Shown here: piece by piece, positions 42,550-51,778 of the stretch | How the letters are laid out: each line of letters starts with the position of its first letter | How positions within the stretch are numbered: position 1 is the stretch's first letter | NCBI RefSeq assembly: GCF_001425175.1 | Contig: NZ_LMDV01000009.1 | Coordinates: 124,001-188,000, forward strand | Length of the DNA stretch: 64,000 nucleotides | Reading direction: 5' to 3' | DNA from: Nocardioides sp. Root1257 | GTDB taxonomy: Bacteria > Actinomycetota > Actinomycetes > Propionibacteriales > Nocardioidaceae | The notes under the pieces: model-generated | The model's input: only the letters and a program-made list of their open reading frames with translations | What the model was told of the DNA's origin: nothing | Database searches by the model: none | Position numbers and translations under genes: made by a program

Positions 42550-44598
42550 ATGAGCGCGACCGCCACGGCACCCGTGGACCCGGCACCCGCAGGCCCGATC
42601 ACCCTCGAGGGGCGAGCCAGGATCCTGGCCTTCTCGACCATCGGCCTCGGCATGCTGCTGGCGGCCCTCGACGGCACCATCGTCTCCACCGCGCTGCCGA
42701 CGATCGTCGGCGACCTCGGCGGCGGCAACCACGTCTCGTGGGTGGTGACGTCGTACCTGCTGGCCCAGACGGCCGTCACCGTCGTCGTCGGCAAGGTCGG
42801 CGACCAGTTCGGCCGCAAGCAGGTCTTCCAGGTCAGCGTCACCGTCTTCATCATCGGCTCGATGCTCTGCGGTCTCGCGCAGGGGATGGCCTGGCTGATC
42901 GCGTCGCGCGCCCTGCAGGGGATCGGGGCCGGCGGCCTGACGGTGACCGCGACCGCGCTGATCGCCGACATCATCCCGCTGCGCGAGCGCGGCAAGTTCC
43001 AGGGCGCGCTGGGCGCCGTCTTCGGCGTCGCGACCGTGATCGGCCCGCTGCTCGGCGGCCTGCTGACGGACCACGCCAGCTGGCGCTGGTGCTTCTACAT
43101 CAACGTGCCACTCGCTGCGATCGTCATCGTGGCGACGCAGGTCTGGATCCCGAAGGTCCCGCCGGGCGGCAAGCCGCGCATCGACTACCTCGGCATGGCG
43201 ACGGTCGCGGTCGGCGCCTCGATGCTCGTCCTCGCGACCAGCTTCGGCGGGACGACGTACGACTGGGGCTCCTGGCAGATCATCGGCCTCCTGGTCGGCG
43301 GCGTCGCGGTGCTCGGCCTCTTCGTGCTCGTCGAGCTGCGCGCCGCCGAGCCGATCCTCCCGATGCGCCTCTTCCGGTCCAAGGTCTTCGCCGACTGCTG
43401 CGCCCTCAGCTTCATCGTCGGCTTCACGATGCTCGGGGCGATGACGTTCCTGCCGACGTTCTTCCAGTACGTCGAGGGCGTCACCGCGACCCAGTCCGGC
43501 TTCCGGATGCTGCCGATGGTCCTCGGCCTGCTGATCACCGCGACCACCAGCGGCAACATCGTCAGCAAGACCGGCCGCTACAAGGTCTTCCCGGTGGCCG
43601 GGGGCCTGGTGATGGCGTTCGGACTCTTCCTGCTCTCGACCATGGACCCGTCGACGTCGACCTGGGTCTCGGCGCTCTACCTCTTCGTGTTCGGCGCCGG
43701 CATCGGCCTGTCGATGCAGGTGCTGACGATCATCGTGCAGAGCTCCGTGGCCTACTCCGACCTCGGCGTCGGCACGTCCGGGGTCACCTTCTTCCGCACC
43801 ATGGGCAGCGCGTTCGGCGCCGCGATCTTCGGCTCGCTCTACGGCAACTTCCTCGGCGACCGGCTGCCGGCCGCCATCGCGGCGAGCCCGGACGTGAGCC
43901 CGGCCGACCTGGCCACCCCGAGCGCCCTGCACCTGCTCGACGACGCGGTGATCGCGCCCATCGTCAACGCCTACTCGGAGTCGCTGACCCAGGTCTTCCT
44001 GTACGCCGTACCGGTTGCCCTCATCGCCTTCGTGCTCGCCCTGCTGCTGCCGCAGGTGCAGCTCGGCAACAGCACCGCACCGTCGGCCAGCGACCTCGGC
44101 GGCGGCTTCGGCGCGCCCGAGTCGCTGACCAACGACGAGGTGCTCGGCCGCAAGATCGCCAACCTGCTCTACGGCCAGCGCCGCGACCTCGTGCTCGACC
44201 TGCTGAGCGACGAGACCGACGGCATGGACGCCGCGCGCATCTGGGCCCTCGTCCAGGTGCACGGCCTGACGGTCGCGGACCGCACGGCCGACGTCACCCA
44301 GATCGCGCACGCCCGGGCGCTCCCGGCCGCGATCCTCGAGCCGGTCTTCGCCGACCTGATCGTGGACGGGTATGCCGAAGGCTCGCTGCACGACCTGGGC
44401 CTGACCCCGGCCGGGCACGCCGCGATCGCAGCACTCCGGGTGAAGCTGCGCGACTGGATCATCGAGCACCTCGACGGCGTCGAGCCCGACCCGGAGGCGG
44501 TGTCCGCGGCGATCACCCGCGTCGTACGCCGGCTCGTCATCGAGCAGGCGGACAGCAAGCCGAGGCTGCCGACGCTGCTGCCGGCGGGCGACGGCTGA
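42550..44598 (+). CDS. DHA2-type MFS exporter with C-terminal winged-helix-like domain
   Basis: 682 residues; ATG 42550 after CGGAGG. Residues 1-510 form a 14-helix drug:H+ antiporter-2 transporter. [18 protein letters not shown] is in helix 1, the motif A region is [12 protein letters not shown], and motif C is [10 protein letters not shown]. Residues about 530-682 are soluble and helical. [17 protein letters not shown] plus [12 protein letters not shown] resemble the recognition/wing part of a MarR-like fold. It likely exports drugs or metabolites. The dispersed palindrome copy 2 follows 70 bases downstream. Confidence 0.88.
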   Translation: MSATATAPVDPAPAGPITLEGRARILAFSTIGLGMLLAALDGTIVSTALPTIVGDLGGGNHVSWVVTSYLLAQTAVTVVVGKVGDQFGRKQVFQVSVTVFIIGSMLCGLAQGMAWLIASRALQGIGAGGLTVTATALIADIIPLRERGKFQGALGAVFGVATVIGPLLGGLLTDHASWRWCFYINVPLAAIVIVATQVWIPKVPPGGKPRIDYLGMATVAVGASMLVLATSFGGTTYDWGSWQIIGLLVGGVAVLGLFVLVELRAAEPILPMRLFRSKVFADCCALSFIVGFTMLGAMTFLPTFFQYVEGVTATQSGFRMLPMVLGLLITATTSGNIVSKTGRYKVFPVAGGLVMAFGLFLLSTMDPSTSTWVSALYLFVFGAGIGLSMQVLTIIVQSSVAYSDLGVGTSGVTFFRTMGSAFGAAIFGSLYGNFLGDRLPAAIAASPDVSPADLATPSALHLLDDAVIAPIVNAYSESLTQVFLYAVPVALIAFVLALLLPQVQLGNSTAPSASDLGGGFGAPESLTNDEVLGRKIANLLYGQRRDLVLDLLSDETDGMDAARIWALVQVHGLTVADRTADVTQIAHARALPAAILEPVFADLIVDGYAEGSLHDLGLTPAGHAAIAALRVKLRDWIIEHLDGVEPDPEAVSAAITRVVRRLVIEQADSKPRLPTLLPAGDG

Positions 44599-44668
44599 CC
44601 GACGCGTCTCGCTGTGCTGCTTCGAGAGTAGGTGCCGCGAACGGATCGCAGCATGTCCGGATGGCAGT

Positions 44669-44724
44669 CTCAGGACGTCATACGAATCGAGGTAGAGGAC
44701 ACACCATCCGTATGACGTCCCGGG
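44669..44724. repeat. Dispersed 16-24-16 palindrome, copy 2
   Basis: Inner 12 bp perfect (GGACGTCATACG at 44673-44684 with its complement at 44709-44720), outer bases partly mismatched. The right arm, 44709-44724, is identical to that of copy 1. The loop is again exactly 24 bases and again starts AATCGAGG and ends ACCATC; only the central ten bases differ. It lies downstream of the MFS exporter, as copy 1 lies downstream of the MMPL exporter. Confidence 0.78.
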
Positions 44725-44843
44725 CCGATCGCGCGCCGCCCGCCCATCAGCAGATCCGTGCCCTGATCGGCGCCATGGGAGTGCGCCTGACGCGTCTCCT
44801 GATTCGCAGGAAGCGCGCCCGAGATCGTGGGTAAGGTTCGCCC

Positions 44844-45044
44844 GTGAGTCGACTGCGTCGCGTCGCCATCTGTGTCGGCAGCGCCCATTGGGTGCGCGTC
44901 GCGACCAGCGTCATGGTGGAGGACGTCGCATCGACGACAGCGACCTCCTGGTACGACGACCCGCTCGCCGGCCCGCACCTGCGGATCCACGACTCAGTCG
45001 CCGATAGGCACTTCGGGCCCACGCTCTTCCGCGGAGTCGCATGA
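44844..45044 (+). CDS. Short hypothetical protein
   Basis: 66 residues from a GTG preceded by a weak TAAGG. It ends in an ATGA overlap with the lipoprotein gene, which supports it being real. The sequence (VSRLRRVAICVGSAHWVRVA, then WYDDPLAGPHLRIHDS) has no recognisable domain; a short N-terminal hydrophobic patch is too weak for a signal peptide. Confidence 0.4.
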   Translation: MSRLRRVAICVGSAHWVRVATSVMVEDVASTTATSWYDDPLAGPHLRIHDSVADRHFGPTLFRGVA

Positions 45045-46069
45045 CCTCGATCCGGGCGGTCCTGGTGCTGCTGCTCGTGGCGATCGCGGCTGGTGGGTGC
45101 GGGCACCTGCCGGACCTCGGAGTGCCGGCGGAGTCGGAGGCCGCGGCTCATCATCTGCAGCAGCAGCTGGCCGAGATCGACGGCGTCGCCGACGCAGAGG
45201 TGAAGGTCTGGCACGAGCAGGACGGCGTCGACCCGTCGACTGCCGTCCTGACCGTGAGCAGTGGCGCGAGCAGGGCCACGTTCGCGGCTGTGATCGAGGC
45301 CGTGCCCGGTCTCGTGGCGGACTCCGGGGTCACGGAGTTCTATGGGGCGAGCATCTTCCTCGAGGAGGGCGCCCGGGTCGAGCTGGGATTCACCGAGAAG
45401 GACGGGACCATGGTGCCCACCCGGCCCATCGCCCCTGCCGCCATGTCCCGTGTGCTGTTCCGCCTGGTCGGCGTCGTCGACGACCGTGCGTCGATCTCGC
45501 TCGAGCCGCCCCTCGAGTCCTCGGTCACCTTCGAGGGAGGAGCCGAGGACGAGCTGTCTCCGTTCCTCCACGAGGTACTCGATGATCCGGTGCTCTCCGA
45601 TACGGACCTCACCTGGCACGTGAGCGTCCTCGCACGGGACGAGGCCGACGGGTTGGCGCATGCGACCCGGGAAGTAGGCGCCGAGCCGGGCCGACTGGCT
45701 GCCGCGCTGCGCGGCTACGACGGCATCGTCGCCTCCTACCAAGCAGCGCCGCCCGAGGTCGCCTCGTTCATCGTCCAGGCAAGTGCCGTGGGCCGTCGCG
45801 GAGTCAGCCTGCGCACCCAGATGGTCTTCGAGCCGGATGTCTCGGACGAGAACCTCACGCCCGCCGCCTGGGGTGAGCGTCTCGAGCCCGTGCTGACCGC
45901 ACAGTCCGCCACGGCCGACGCGCTCGGCCACGGCAGCTCGCTCGAGGTGATCAGGCAGGAGGACACCCACTCGATGCGGCCGTTCTTCACCCACCCCCGC
46001 CGATACGGCTCACCTGGAGTGTTCACGGCGACGATGGACGACTGGGTGCGGTTCATGGCCCGCAGGTGA
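45041..46069 (+). CDS. Hypothetical lipoprotein
   Basis: 342 residues. Lipoprotein signal peptide with lipobox AAGGC (Cys at about 20). The mature part is acidic with several alpha/beta stretches: VADAEVKVWHEQDGVDPST looks like a small ferredoxin-like repeat, and FIVQASAVGRRGVSLRTQM another. No enzyme motif. Codon use is somewhat less GC-biased than in its neighbours. Confidence 0.7.
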   Translation: MTSIRAVLVLLLVAIAAGGCGHLPDLGVPAESEAAAHHLQQQLAEIDGVADAEVKVWHEQDGVDPSTAVLTVSSGASRATFAAVIEAVPGLVADSGVTEFYGASIFLEEGARVELGFTEKDGTMVPTRPIAPAAMSRVLFRLVGVVDDRASISLEPPLESSVTFEGGAEDELSPFLHEVLDDPVLSDTDLTWHVSVLARDEADGLAHATREVGAEPGRLAAALRGYDGIVASYQAAPPEVASFIVQASAVGRRGVSLRTQMVFEPDVSDENLTPAAWGERLEPVLTAQSATADALGHGSSLEVIRQEDTHSMRPFFTHPRRYGSPGVFTATMDDWVRFMARR

Positions 46070-46091
46070 GCACACCCCGTGGGAGCTGCTC

Positions 46092-47477
46092 CTAGCGACT
46101 CCGGCGGCCGGTGATCCGGGGCACCAGCACCCGCGCGGACCGCGCGCGTACGGCGCCCCACCACAGCCCCGCGCCGTACGCCAGGTCGTCGAGGCGCCGC
46201 GCGGCGAACGCCTCGGGCGCCTGCCTCGGTGGGACCTCGCGGTGGTCGAGCAGGTCCCAGACCATCGCGGCCAGGACGGCCCGCCGAGCTCGTCGGGAGA
46301 CCACCGCGGCAGCCGCTGCACCCGGCCACCAGTGCCGCAGCAGCAGGTGGGAGCCCTGCCGGAGGGTCGACACCGCCACCTCAGCGGTGAGCTCGGTCGC
46401 GAGCCGGCCGCGGTCCGGTGTGTCCGGAAGGGTGCGGCCGAGGCGGAGCCGGACCAGCGCCATGGCGCCGATCGCGCACGGGACCGACCACCGGCGCTGC
46501 CCCAGCAGCGCAAGTGCGCCGATCGCGGGCACCGGCGAGAGCACCGCCGGCGCCATCCAGTCCCCGTGCCGTTGCGCCAGCCAGGCGCCGCCGGTGCCGT
46601 AGAACGCCTTGCGCCCGAGCCAGGTCGACCAGGTGCCGCGGCTGTCGTGACCCGCGACGTACGCCGGGTCGTAGCGGACGTGCCGGCCCGCCTGGATCAG
46701 CCGCCACACCAGGTCGACGTCCTCGGCGACCCGTCGGCCCTCGTCGAACGCGCCAGCCTCCAGGTCCGCGACCCGAACGACGAGGCAGGCACTGGGCAGC
46801 CAGCCCACCTTCGACCACGGCCGCACCAGCGCGGGCACCTCACCGAGGTCGAGCGACAGGCCGTCGACGTCCCAGCGTTCGAAGCGTCGCGGGCGGTCAC
46901 TGCGTGCGACCCCCTGCACCCGCGGACCGACCGCCGCGACCTGCGGGTCCGCGAAGTGGGCCGCCAGCCCGCGCAGCGCCGCAGCCCCGATCACGACGTC
47001 GGAGTCGACGAACGCGACGTACGGCGTCCGCACCTCGGCGAGCCCCGCGTTGCGGGCGCCTGCAGGCCCGACGTTGTCGGTCAGGGCGAGCAGTCGGGCG
47101 CCGTGCCGGGTCGCGACCTCCGCGACCGCTGCCGGGTCACGGGACGCGTCGTCGACCACGACGACCGGGAGCCCGACCAGTCCGGACAGCAGCCGGTCGA
47201 GCCGGTCGGCGCGGTCGCGGATCGGGACCACGACGGTCAGCTCCGCCTCGGTCGGCTCGTCGAGCACGGGGGCCGCGAGGTTGGCGGCGAGCAGCCGCTC
47301 CGCGACGACACCCGTCGTACGGTCGGCCACCTCGAGCACGTCACCGCGTCCCAGTGCGGGCGCGGGCTCGCGAAGCCGCAGCACGCGCAGCGGGGAGCCG
47401 CCGACCAGCGTCCGACCGCCGTCGTGGATCCGGACGTCCGCGCCGACCCGCACCCGGAAGCCCGAGGGCAGAGTCAT
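46092..47477 (-). CDS. mftF: Mycofactocin glycosyltransferase
   Basis: 461 residues. Family-2 GT core about 75-310: VVVPIRDRADRLDRLLSGL, ASRDPAAVAEVA, and the DxD-like VAFVDSDVVIG. Hydrophobic helices follow near the C-terminus. MftF adds beta-1,4-glucose units to the mycofactocin core in mycobacteria. Last gene of the cluster, ATGA overlap with the SDR gene. Confidence 0.92.
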   Translation of the reverse strand: MTLPSGFRVRVGADVRIHDGGRTLVGGSPLRVLRLREPAPALGRGDVLEVADRTTGVVAERLLAANLAAPVLDEPTEAELTVVVPIRDRADRLDRLLSGLVGLPVVVVDDASRDPAAVAEVATRHGARLLALTDNVGPAGARNAGLAEVRTPYVAFVDSDVVIGAAALRGLAAHFADPQVAAVGPRVQGVARSDRPRRFERWDVDGLSLDLGEVPALVRPWSKVGWLPSACLVVRVADLEAGAFDEGRRVAEDVDLVWRLIQAGRHVRYDPAYVAGHDSRGTWSTWLGRKAFYGTGGAWLAQRHGDWMAPAVLSPVPAIGALALLGQRRWSVPCAIGAMALVRLRLGRTLPDTPDRGRLATELTAEVAVSTLRQGSHLLLRHWWPGAAAAAVVSRRARRAVLAAMVWDLLDHREVPPRQAPEAFAARRLDDLAYGAGLWWGAVRARSARVLVPRITGRRSR

Positions 47478-48208
47478 GGCCGGAAGCCGCCGTCGGCGTG
47501 CACGACGCCGCCGTTCAGGACGGCCCCGTCCACCGAGCAGCAGAACGCGATGGTCGCGGCCACCTCGTCAGGGTCGAGGACACGGCGCAGCAGCTGGTTG
47601 TCGGCGAAGGCGACGGGGTCGGAGATGCCGTAGAGGTCCGCGGTCGCGTCCAGCATGGGGGTGTTGGTCGACCCCGGTGAGACGGCGACCGCGGTGACGC
47701 CGGTGGCGACCAGGTCGGCCGCGAGGCCCTTCACCAGGCCGACCACCGCGTGCTTGGCCGCGTTGTAGCCGGCCAGGTGGAAGAGCCCGTACGTCGCCGC
47801 CGCGGACGCGACCGCCACGAACCGGCAGCCGCGCGGATCCGGCCCGGCGAGCATGGCCGGGACGGCGACGGCAGCGGTGTGCCACACGCCGCGGACGTCC
47901 ACGTCCCACAGCTCGTCGAGCTCCGACTCGGGCGTCTCCCAGAGCGGCAGGCCACCCCGGATGACGGCAGCGGCCGCAACCGCCACGTCGAGCCGGCCCC
48001 ACCGGGCGATGGCGAAGTCCACCGCGCCCTTGAGCACCGAGCGGTCCCGGACGTCGCCCACGACGTGGGCGACGACGTCGGACTCGGTCGCCTCCTCGAG
48101 GTCGACGCCGACGACGGCGTACCCCTGCGCCACCAGCCGGCTCACCGTCGCGGACCCGATGCCGCCGGCCGCTCCGGTCACGAGGGCGACCCTGCTCACC
48201 TCGGTCAC
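47474..48208 (-). CDS. Mycofactocin-coupled SDR oxidoreductase
   Basis: 244 residues, GTG start. Short-chain dehydrogenase with GAAGGIG (cofactor loop), active-site Ser (VASAAATYG) and YNAAK. The usual NNAG is AAAA. It is embedded by overlaps between mftE and mftF, as in many mycofactocin clusters. Such SDRs keep NAD(H) bound and hand electrons to mycofactocin (MftG/mycofactocin-coupled class). No mftG is visible in the window. Confidence 0.88.
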   Translation of the reverse strand: MTEVSRVALVTGAAGGIGSATVSRLVAQGYAVVGVDLEEATESDVVAHVVGDVRDRSVLKGAVDFAIARWGRLDVAVAAAAVIRGGLPLWETPESELDELWDVDVRGVWHTAAVAVPAMLAGPDPRGCRFVAVASAAATYGLFHLAGYNAAKHAVVGLVKGLAADLVATGVTAVAVSPGSTNTPMLDATADLYGISDPVAFADNQLLRRVLDPDEVAATIAFCCSVDGAVLNGGVVHADGGFRP

Positions 48209-48837
48209 GACAGCCGCCTCACGACGTCCTCGACCATTGCCTTCAGCACCCGGGCGCCCTCCTCGGCGGACGCGCCGGCGGGGTCGCCCAGCACCCCGTT
48301 GGCCGACACCGCGGCGATGCCGCCGGACATCATGGCGGGGAGGATCTCCCTCAACGGCTGGGTGTTCCCGGCCTCGGCGAGGTCGAGGCGCACCGACTCG
48401 GGCCGCAGGTGCAGCATCAGCGAGGTCTCGGTGAAGCCGGCGTGGAGATCAACGTCTTCGGTCGCGCAGGGCACCCACTCGATCTCGTCCGAGGCGTTCA
48501 GGGCGGTGACGTTGCCGCCGTGCGCGTTGACGAGCACGACCCGATCCGCCCAGGTGCGCAGCGAGCGCACCAGCTCGACGACCACGTGCGTCAGCGCCTC
48601 GGTGCCGACCGACGCGGTGCCGGCGAACGACTGGTGCTCGCCGCTGGACCCGTAGGAGATCGGCGGCGCCACCCACGTCCCCGGCAAGGCCGCCGCCACA
48701 CCCTCCGCGACGGCGATGGCGATCGTGGTGTCGGTGTCGAGCGGCAGGTGCGGCCCGTGCTGCTCGATGGAGCCGACGGGCACCAGCACCAGAGCGGCAC
48801 CGACGGTCTCCGGCGACGTGGCGTCGGCGAGCTTCAT
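48205..48837 (-). CDS. mftE: Mycofactocin precursor peptide peptidase (creatininase family)
   Basis: 210 residues. Metal-binding creatininase motifs VGSIEQHGPHLPLDTDTTIA and VNAHGGN are clear. MftE releases the C-terminal Val-Tyr-derived dipeptide from modified MftA. It starts 100 bases after the mftD stop, the only real gap in the cluster, which is filled by a long hairpin. Confidence 0.93.
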   Translation of the reverse strand: MKLADATSPETVGAALVLVPVGSIEQHGPHLPLDTDTTIAIAVAEGVAAALPGTWVAPPISYGSSGEHQSFAGTASVGTEALTHVVVELVRSLRTWADRVVLVNAHGGNVTALNASDEIEWVPCATEDVDLHAGFTETSLMLHLRPESVRLDLAEAGNTQPLREILPAMMSGGIAAVSANGVLGDPAGASAEEGARVLKAMVEDVVRRLS

Positions 48838-48855
48838 GACCGGTGGCTCCCGGGC

Positions 48856-48918
48856 AGCGGTGAGTGAGCAACCGAAACGAGTCTCGGAGCAGGCTGGAAC
48901 GGTTGCCTGCTCACCGCT
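48856..48918 (-). promoter_or_regulatory. Hairpin in the mftD-mftE gap
   Basis: AGCGGTGAG (48856-48864) pairs with CTCACCGCT (48910-48918), and GCAACCG (48868-48874) with CGGTTGC (48900-48906), separated by a symmetrical 3x3 internal loop; the apical loop is 25 bases. It begins 18 bases before the mftE start on the transcript. It could attenuate or protect the mRNA and set mftEF levels against mftABCD. Confidence 0.6.
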
Positions 48919-48937
48919 CCCGTGCCGCTCGCGCCGT

Positions 48938-50146
48938 TCATGACCGGTGGAAGCCGTCCGGGATGAGCAGCAGGCCGGGCTCGAGCTCGTCGATGGAGGA
49001 GACGCCCAGTCCGAGCAGGGCGGAGTCGATGCCGCCGTGCAGGATGTCGAGCACGTTCTCCACGCCCGCCTGGCCGTTGGCGGCGAGACCCCAGAGGTAC
49101 GCGCGGCCGATGAGCACCGCTCGGGCTCCCAGGGCGAGCGCCTTCACGACGTCCGACCCACGGCGTACGCCGCCGTCCATCAGCACCTCGACCTGGCCGC
49201 CGACGGCGGTCGAGATCGGGTAGAGCAGCCGGATCGCGGCGGGAGTGCCGTCGAGGTTGTTGCCGCCGTGGTTGGAGACCGAGATCGCGGAGACGCCGGC
49301 GTCCACCGCGCGCTTCGCATCGTCGACGCGCCCGACGCCCTTGAGCACGAACGGCGTGCCGCTGAGCTCGGCCCACGTCGACCGCATCCACGCCACGTCG
49401 GCCCACGACGGCGGCGGGGTGGTCATCCACTCGTAGTAGGCACCGAAGAACGTCGGCGCACTGCCACCCGGAGGCGCCAGGTTGGGTGCCGTCAGGTCGG
49501 GGATCTGTCCGGTCCGCCCGAACTGGTAGAGCCAGCGCGGCTTCGTGGCGACCTTGGGCGCCATCCGCACCATCGTCTTGAGGTCGACCTTCTCAGGGAT
49601 CTCGGGCGAGCCCCAGTCACGGCCCATCGAGAACGACCAGTCCAGCGTGGCGATCAGACCGATCGCGCCTGCCGCGTGGGCGCGCTGCATGCGCTGCACC
49701 ATCACGTCGCGGTCGCCGGTCCAGTACATCTGAAAGAACGTGCGCGGGCAGGCCTCGACGACCTCCTCGACCGACTTCGACGCGAAGTTCGAGAGTCCCA
49801 TCAGGGTGCCGCGGGCGTTGGCCGCGCGAGCCACCGCGACCTCACCCTCCGGGTGCACCGCCTGTACGCCGGTCGGGCTGATCAGCACCGGCAGCGAGAC
49901 CTCCTGGCCCAGCACCGTCCGGGTCATCGACCGCTCGGCCTGCTGCCCCGCGACGTGCGGGAGCACGCCGAGCTCCATGAACGCGGCCTGGTTGTCCGAC
50001 ACGGTCTGGCCGCGCTCCGAGCCCGCGACCAGCGCGGCGTACACCGGCTCCGGCAGCCGCTTCTGCGCACGCCGCTGGGCAACCGCGACCGACTCGAACC
50101 ACGGGTTCTGCTTCCAGGGGTTCTGCGCCCACTCCGGCTTGCTCAC
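48938..50146 (-). CDS. mftD: Mycofactocin FMN-dependent oxidase
   Basis: 402 residues, GTG start overlapping mftC by GTGA. Alpha-hydroxy-acid oxidase/lactate dehydrogenase fold: SPTGVQAVHPEGE, LKGVGRVDDA, and SNHGGNNLDGTP with the catalytic His. MftD oxidatively deaminates the AHDP intermediate to pre-mycofactocin. Confidence 0.94.
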   Translation of the reverse strand: MSKPEWAQNPWKQNPWFESVAVAQRRAQKRLPEPVYAALVAGSERGQTVSDNQAAFMELGVLPHVAGQQAERSMTRTVLGQEVSLPVLISPTGVQAVHPEGEVAVARAANARGTLMGLSNFASKSVEEVVEACPRTFFQMYWTGDRDVMVQRMQRAHAAGAIGLIATLDWSFSMGRDWGSPEIPEKVDLKTMVRMAPKVATKPRWLYQFGRTGQIPDLTAPNLAPPGGSAPTFFGAYYEWMTTPPPSWADVAWMRSTWAELSGTPFVLKGVGRVDDAKRAVDAGVSAISVSNHGGNNLDGTPAAIRLLYPISTAVGGQVEVLMDGGVRRGSDVVKALALGARAVLIGRAYLWGLAANGQAGVENVLDILHGGIDSALLGLGVSSIDELEPGLLLIPDGFHRS

Positions 50147-51324
50147 GGGACGAACCCCGCGAGCGGGCTCTCCGCACAGTCCGACACGGGCGGTCGGGTC
50201 ATCAGCTTGAGCATCACCGGCTGGTTGCGGGTCGGGTTGGCCTTGGAGTGGTCCTGGCTGGCGGCGGGCACGGACCGTGCACCTGCCAGCGCCATCTCGC
50301 CGTACCCCTGCACGCACTCGGGGTCCGGCCCGTCGAGCGGCAGGCCGGTGAAGAACTTCGCGGCCATGCAGCCACCGCGGCACGAGTCGTAGAAGTCGCA
50401 CTTCGCGCACGCGCCCCCGGTCTGCGGCGAGCGCAGGTCCTGGAAGAGCGGCGAGGTCTGCCAGACCTCCTGGAAGCCGCCGTCGCGCAGCAGGTTGCCG
50501 GCCAGGAAGTTGTCGTGGATCGCGAACGGGCAGGCGTAGACGTCGCCGATCGGGTCGATCAGGCAGACCACGCGACCGGCGCCGCAGAGGTTGAGCCCCG
50601 GCAGCGCCTCGCCGAACGCCGCGAGGTGGAAGAACGAGTCGCCCGTGAGGACGTTGTCCCCCGACGCCATCAGCCAGTCGTAGAGCACCTTCTGCTGCTC
50701 GGGCAGCGGGTGCAGCTCGTCCCAGACATCCGCGCCGCGGCCCGACGGACGCAGCCGGGTGAGCCGCAGCGTCGCGCCGTACTCGTCGGCGAGCGCCTTG
50801 AACTCGTCGAGCTGCCCGATGTTCTGCCGGGTGCACACGACGCTGATCTTGGCGTCGGTGAAGCCGGCGTCCTTGAGGTTCTGCAGCGCGGTGATCGCAG
50901 TGTCGAAGGACCCGGGGCCGCGCACGTAGTCGTTGACCTCGGCGGTCGCGCCGTCCAGCGAGATCTGCACGTCGACGTACCCACCACAGGCCGGCGAGGC
51001 CAGGTACGCCGCGCGCTCCGGCGTTAGGCGGACGCCGTTGGTGGAGAACTTCACGCCGACCTGGTGGTTGACGGCGTACTCCAGCAGGTGCCAGAAGTCG
51101 GGACGGATCGTGGGCTCGCCGCCGCCGATGTTCACGTAGAACACCTGCATCCGCTGGAGCTCGTCGATGACCGCCTCGGCCTGCGCGGTGGTGAGCTCGC
51201 GCGGGTCGCGGCGTCCCGACGACGACAGGCAGTGCGCACACTCCAGGTTGCAGGCGTAGGTGAGCTCCCACGTCAGGCAGATCGGTGCGTCCAGACCGAG
51301 CTCGAAGTGCTCGATGAGCTTCAT
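50143..51324 (-). CDS. mftC: Mycofactocin radical SAM maturase
   Basis: 393 residues. Radical-SAM cluster C25-x3-C29-x2-C32 (TYACNLECAHC). A SPASM domain at the C-terminus has Cys in CGAG, YACPF, CAKCDFYDSCRGGC and PECV for two auxiliary Fe-S clusters. MftC decarboxylates and cyclises the C-terminal Val-Tyr of MftA with MftB presenting the peptide. ATGA overlap with mftB. Confidence 0.96.
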   Translation of the reverse strand: MKLIEHFELGLDAPICLTWELTYACNLECAHCLSSSGRRDPRELTTAQAEAVIDELQRMQVFYVNIGGGEPTIRPDFWHLLEYAVNHQVGVKFSTNGVRLTPERAAYLASPACGGYVDVQISLDGATAEVNDYVRGPGSFDTAITALQNLKDAGFTDAKISVVCTRQNIGQLDEFKALADEYGATLRLTRLRPSGRGADVWDELHPLPEQQKVLYDWLMASGDNVLTGDSFFHLAAFGEALPGLNLCGAGRVVCLIDPIGDVYACPFAIHDNFLAGNLLRDGGFQEVWQTSPLFQDLRSPQTGGACAKCDFYDSCRGGCMAAKFFTGLPLDGPDPECVQGYGEMALAGARSVPAASQDHSKANPTRNQPVMLKLMTRPPVSDCAESPLAGFVP

Positions 51325-51596
51325 GCGGCGACCTCCTGGCGGGCGCGGATCATGTCGGAGGCCGCGAGGCCCTCGAGGGCGGCGAGGTACGACGGCCAGC
51401 CGGCCTCGGGTACGCCGGCCGCCACCAGCGCCGCCCGTACGTCGTCCGCCTCACCGAGGGCGCGGACGACGGCGACGAGCTCGGGACGCTTGAGGAAGAT
51501 CAGCTTCCGGTTGCCGAAGTGGTAGGCCAGCGCCCCGAACGGCTCCGGGCGCAGCGCCACCGACGGCGCGAGCGCCCACTGCTCGTCGAGGTGCAT
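51321..51596 (-). CDS. mftB: Mycofactocin precursor-binding chaperone (RRE)
   Basis: 91 residues of the PqqD-like RiPP recognition element type. WALAPSVALRPEPFGALAYH then KLIFLKRPELVAVVRAL is the family signature. One base separates it from the mftA stop. Confidence 0.94.
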   Translation of the reverse strand: MHLDEQWALAPSVALRPEPFGALAYHFGNRKLIFLKRPELVAVVRALGEADDVRAALVAAGVPEAGWPSYLAALEGLAASDMIRARQEVAA

Positions 51597-51597
51597 G

Positions 51598-51705
51598 TCA
51601 GTAGACGCCGCACATGCCGTCGATCGACACCTCTTCGATCAGGTCCTCGCTGGTCAGCGGGGCAGTCACCTCGGTGTCGACGGTGGTCTCGGGCTCGGTG
51701 TTCAT
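51598..51705 (-). CDS. mftA: Mycofactocin precursor peptide
   Basis: 35 residues, too short for most gene callers. ATG 51705 after a strong AAGGAG. The leader is acidic (TSEDLIEEVS) and the C-terminus is the invariant core IDGMCGVY, whose last Val-Tyr become the cofactor. First gene of mftABCDE-SDR-mftF. Confidence 0.96.
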   Translation of the reverse strand: MNTEPETTVDTEVTAPLTSEDLIEEVSIDGMCGVY

Positions 51706-51778
51706 GGCGGGCTCCTTCCGGAAACGAGTGATGCCCGCCACAATAAGTGCACTCATGGCAGAAATGGAACAGGTTCCA
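51706..51778. promoter_or_regulatory. mftA/mftR divergent control region
   Basis: Only 49 bases separate the mftA and mftR start codons. TTCCGGAA (51716-51723) overlaps the mftA ribosome-binding site. A perfect palindrome TGGAAC-AG-GTTCCA (51765-51778) lies just inside mftR. Either could be bound by MftR; the second is more TetR-like in size. Promoter hexamers are not clear. Confidence 0.45.

Noticed and set aside
48938..51271. 777-codon frame as one long mftD
   Set aside because: The upstream part is an off-frame reading of mftC. The GTG at 50146 overlapping the mftC stop gives a normal 402-residue MftD.
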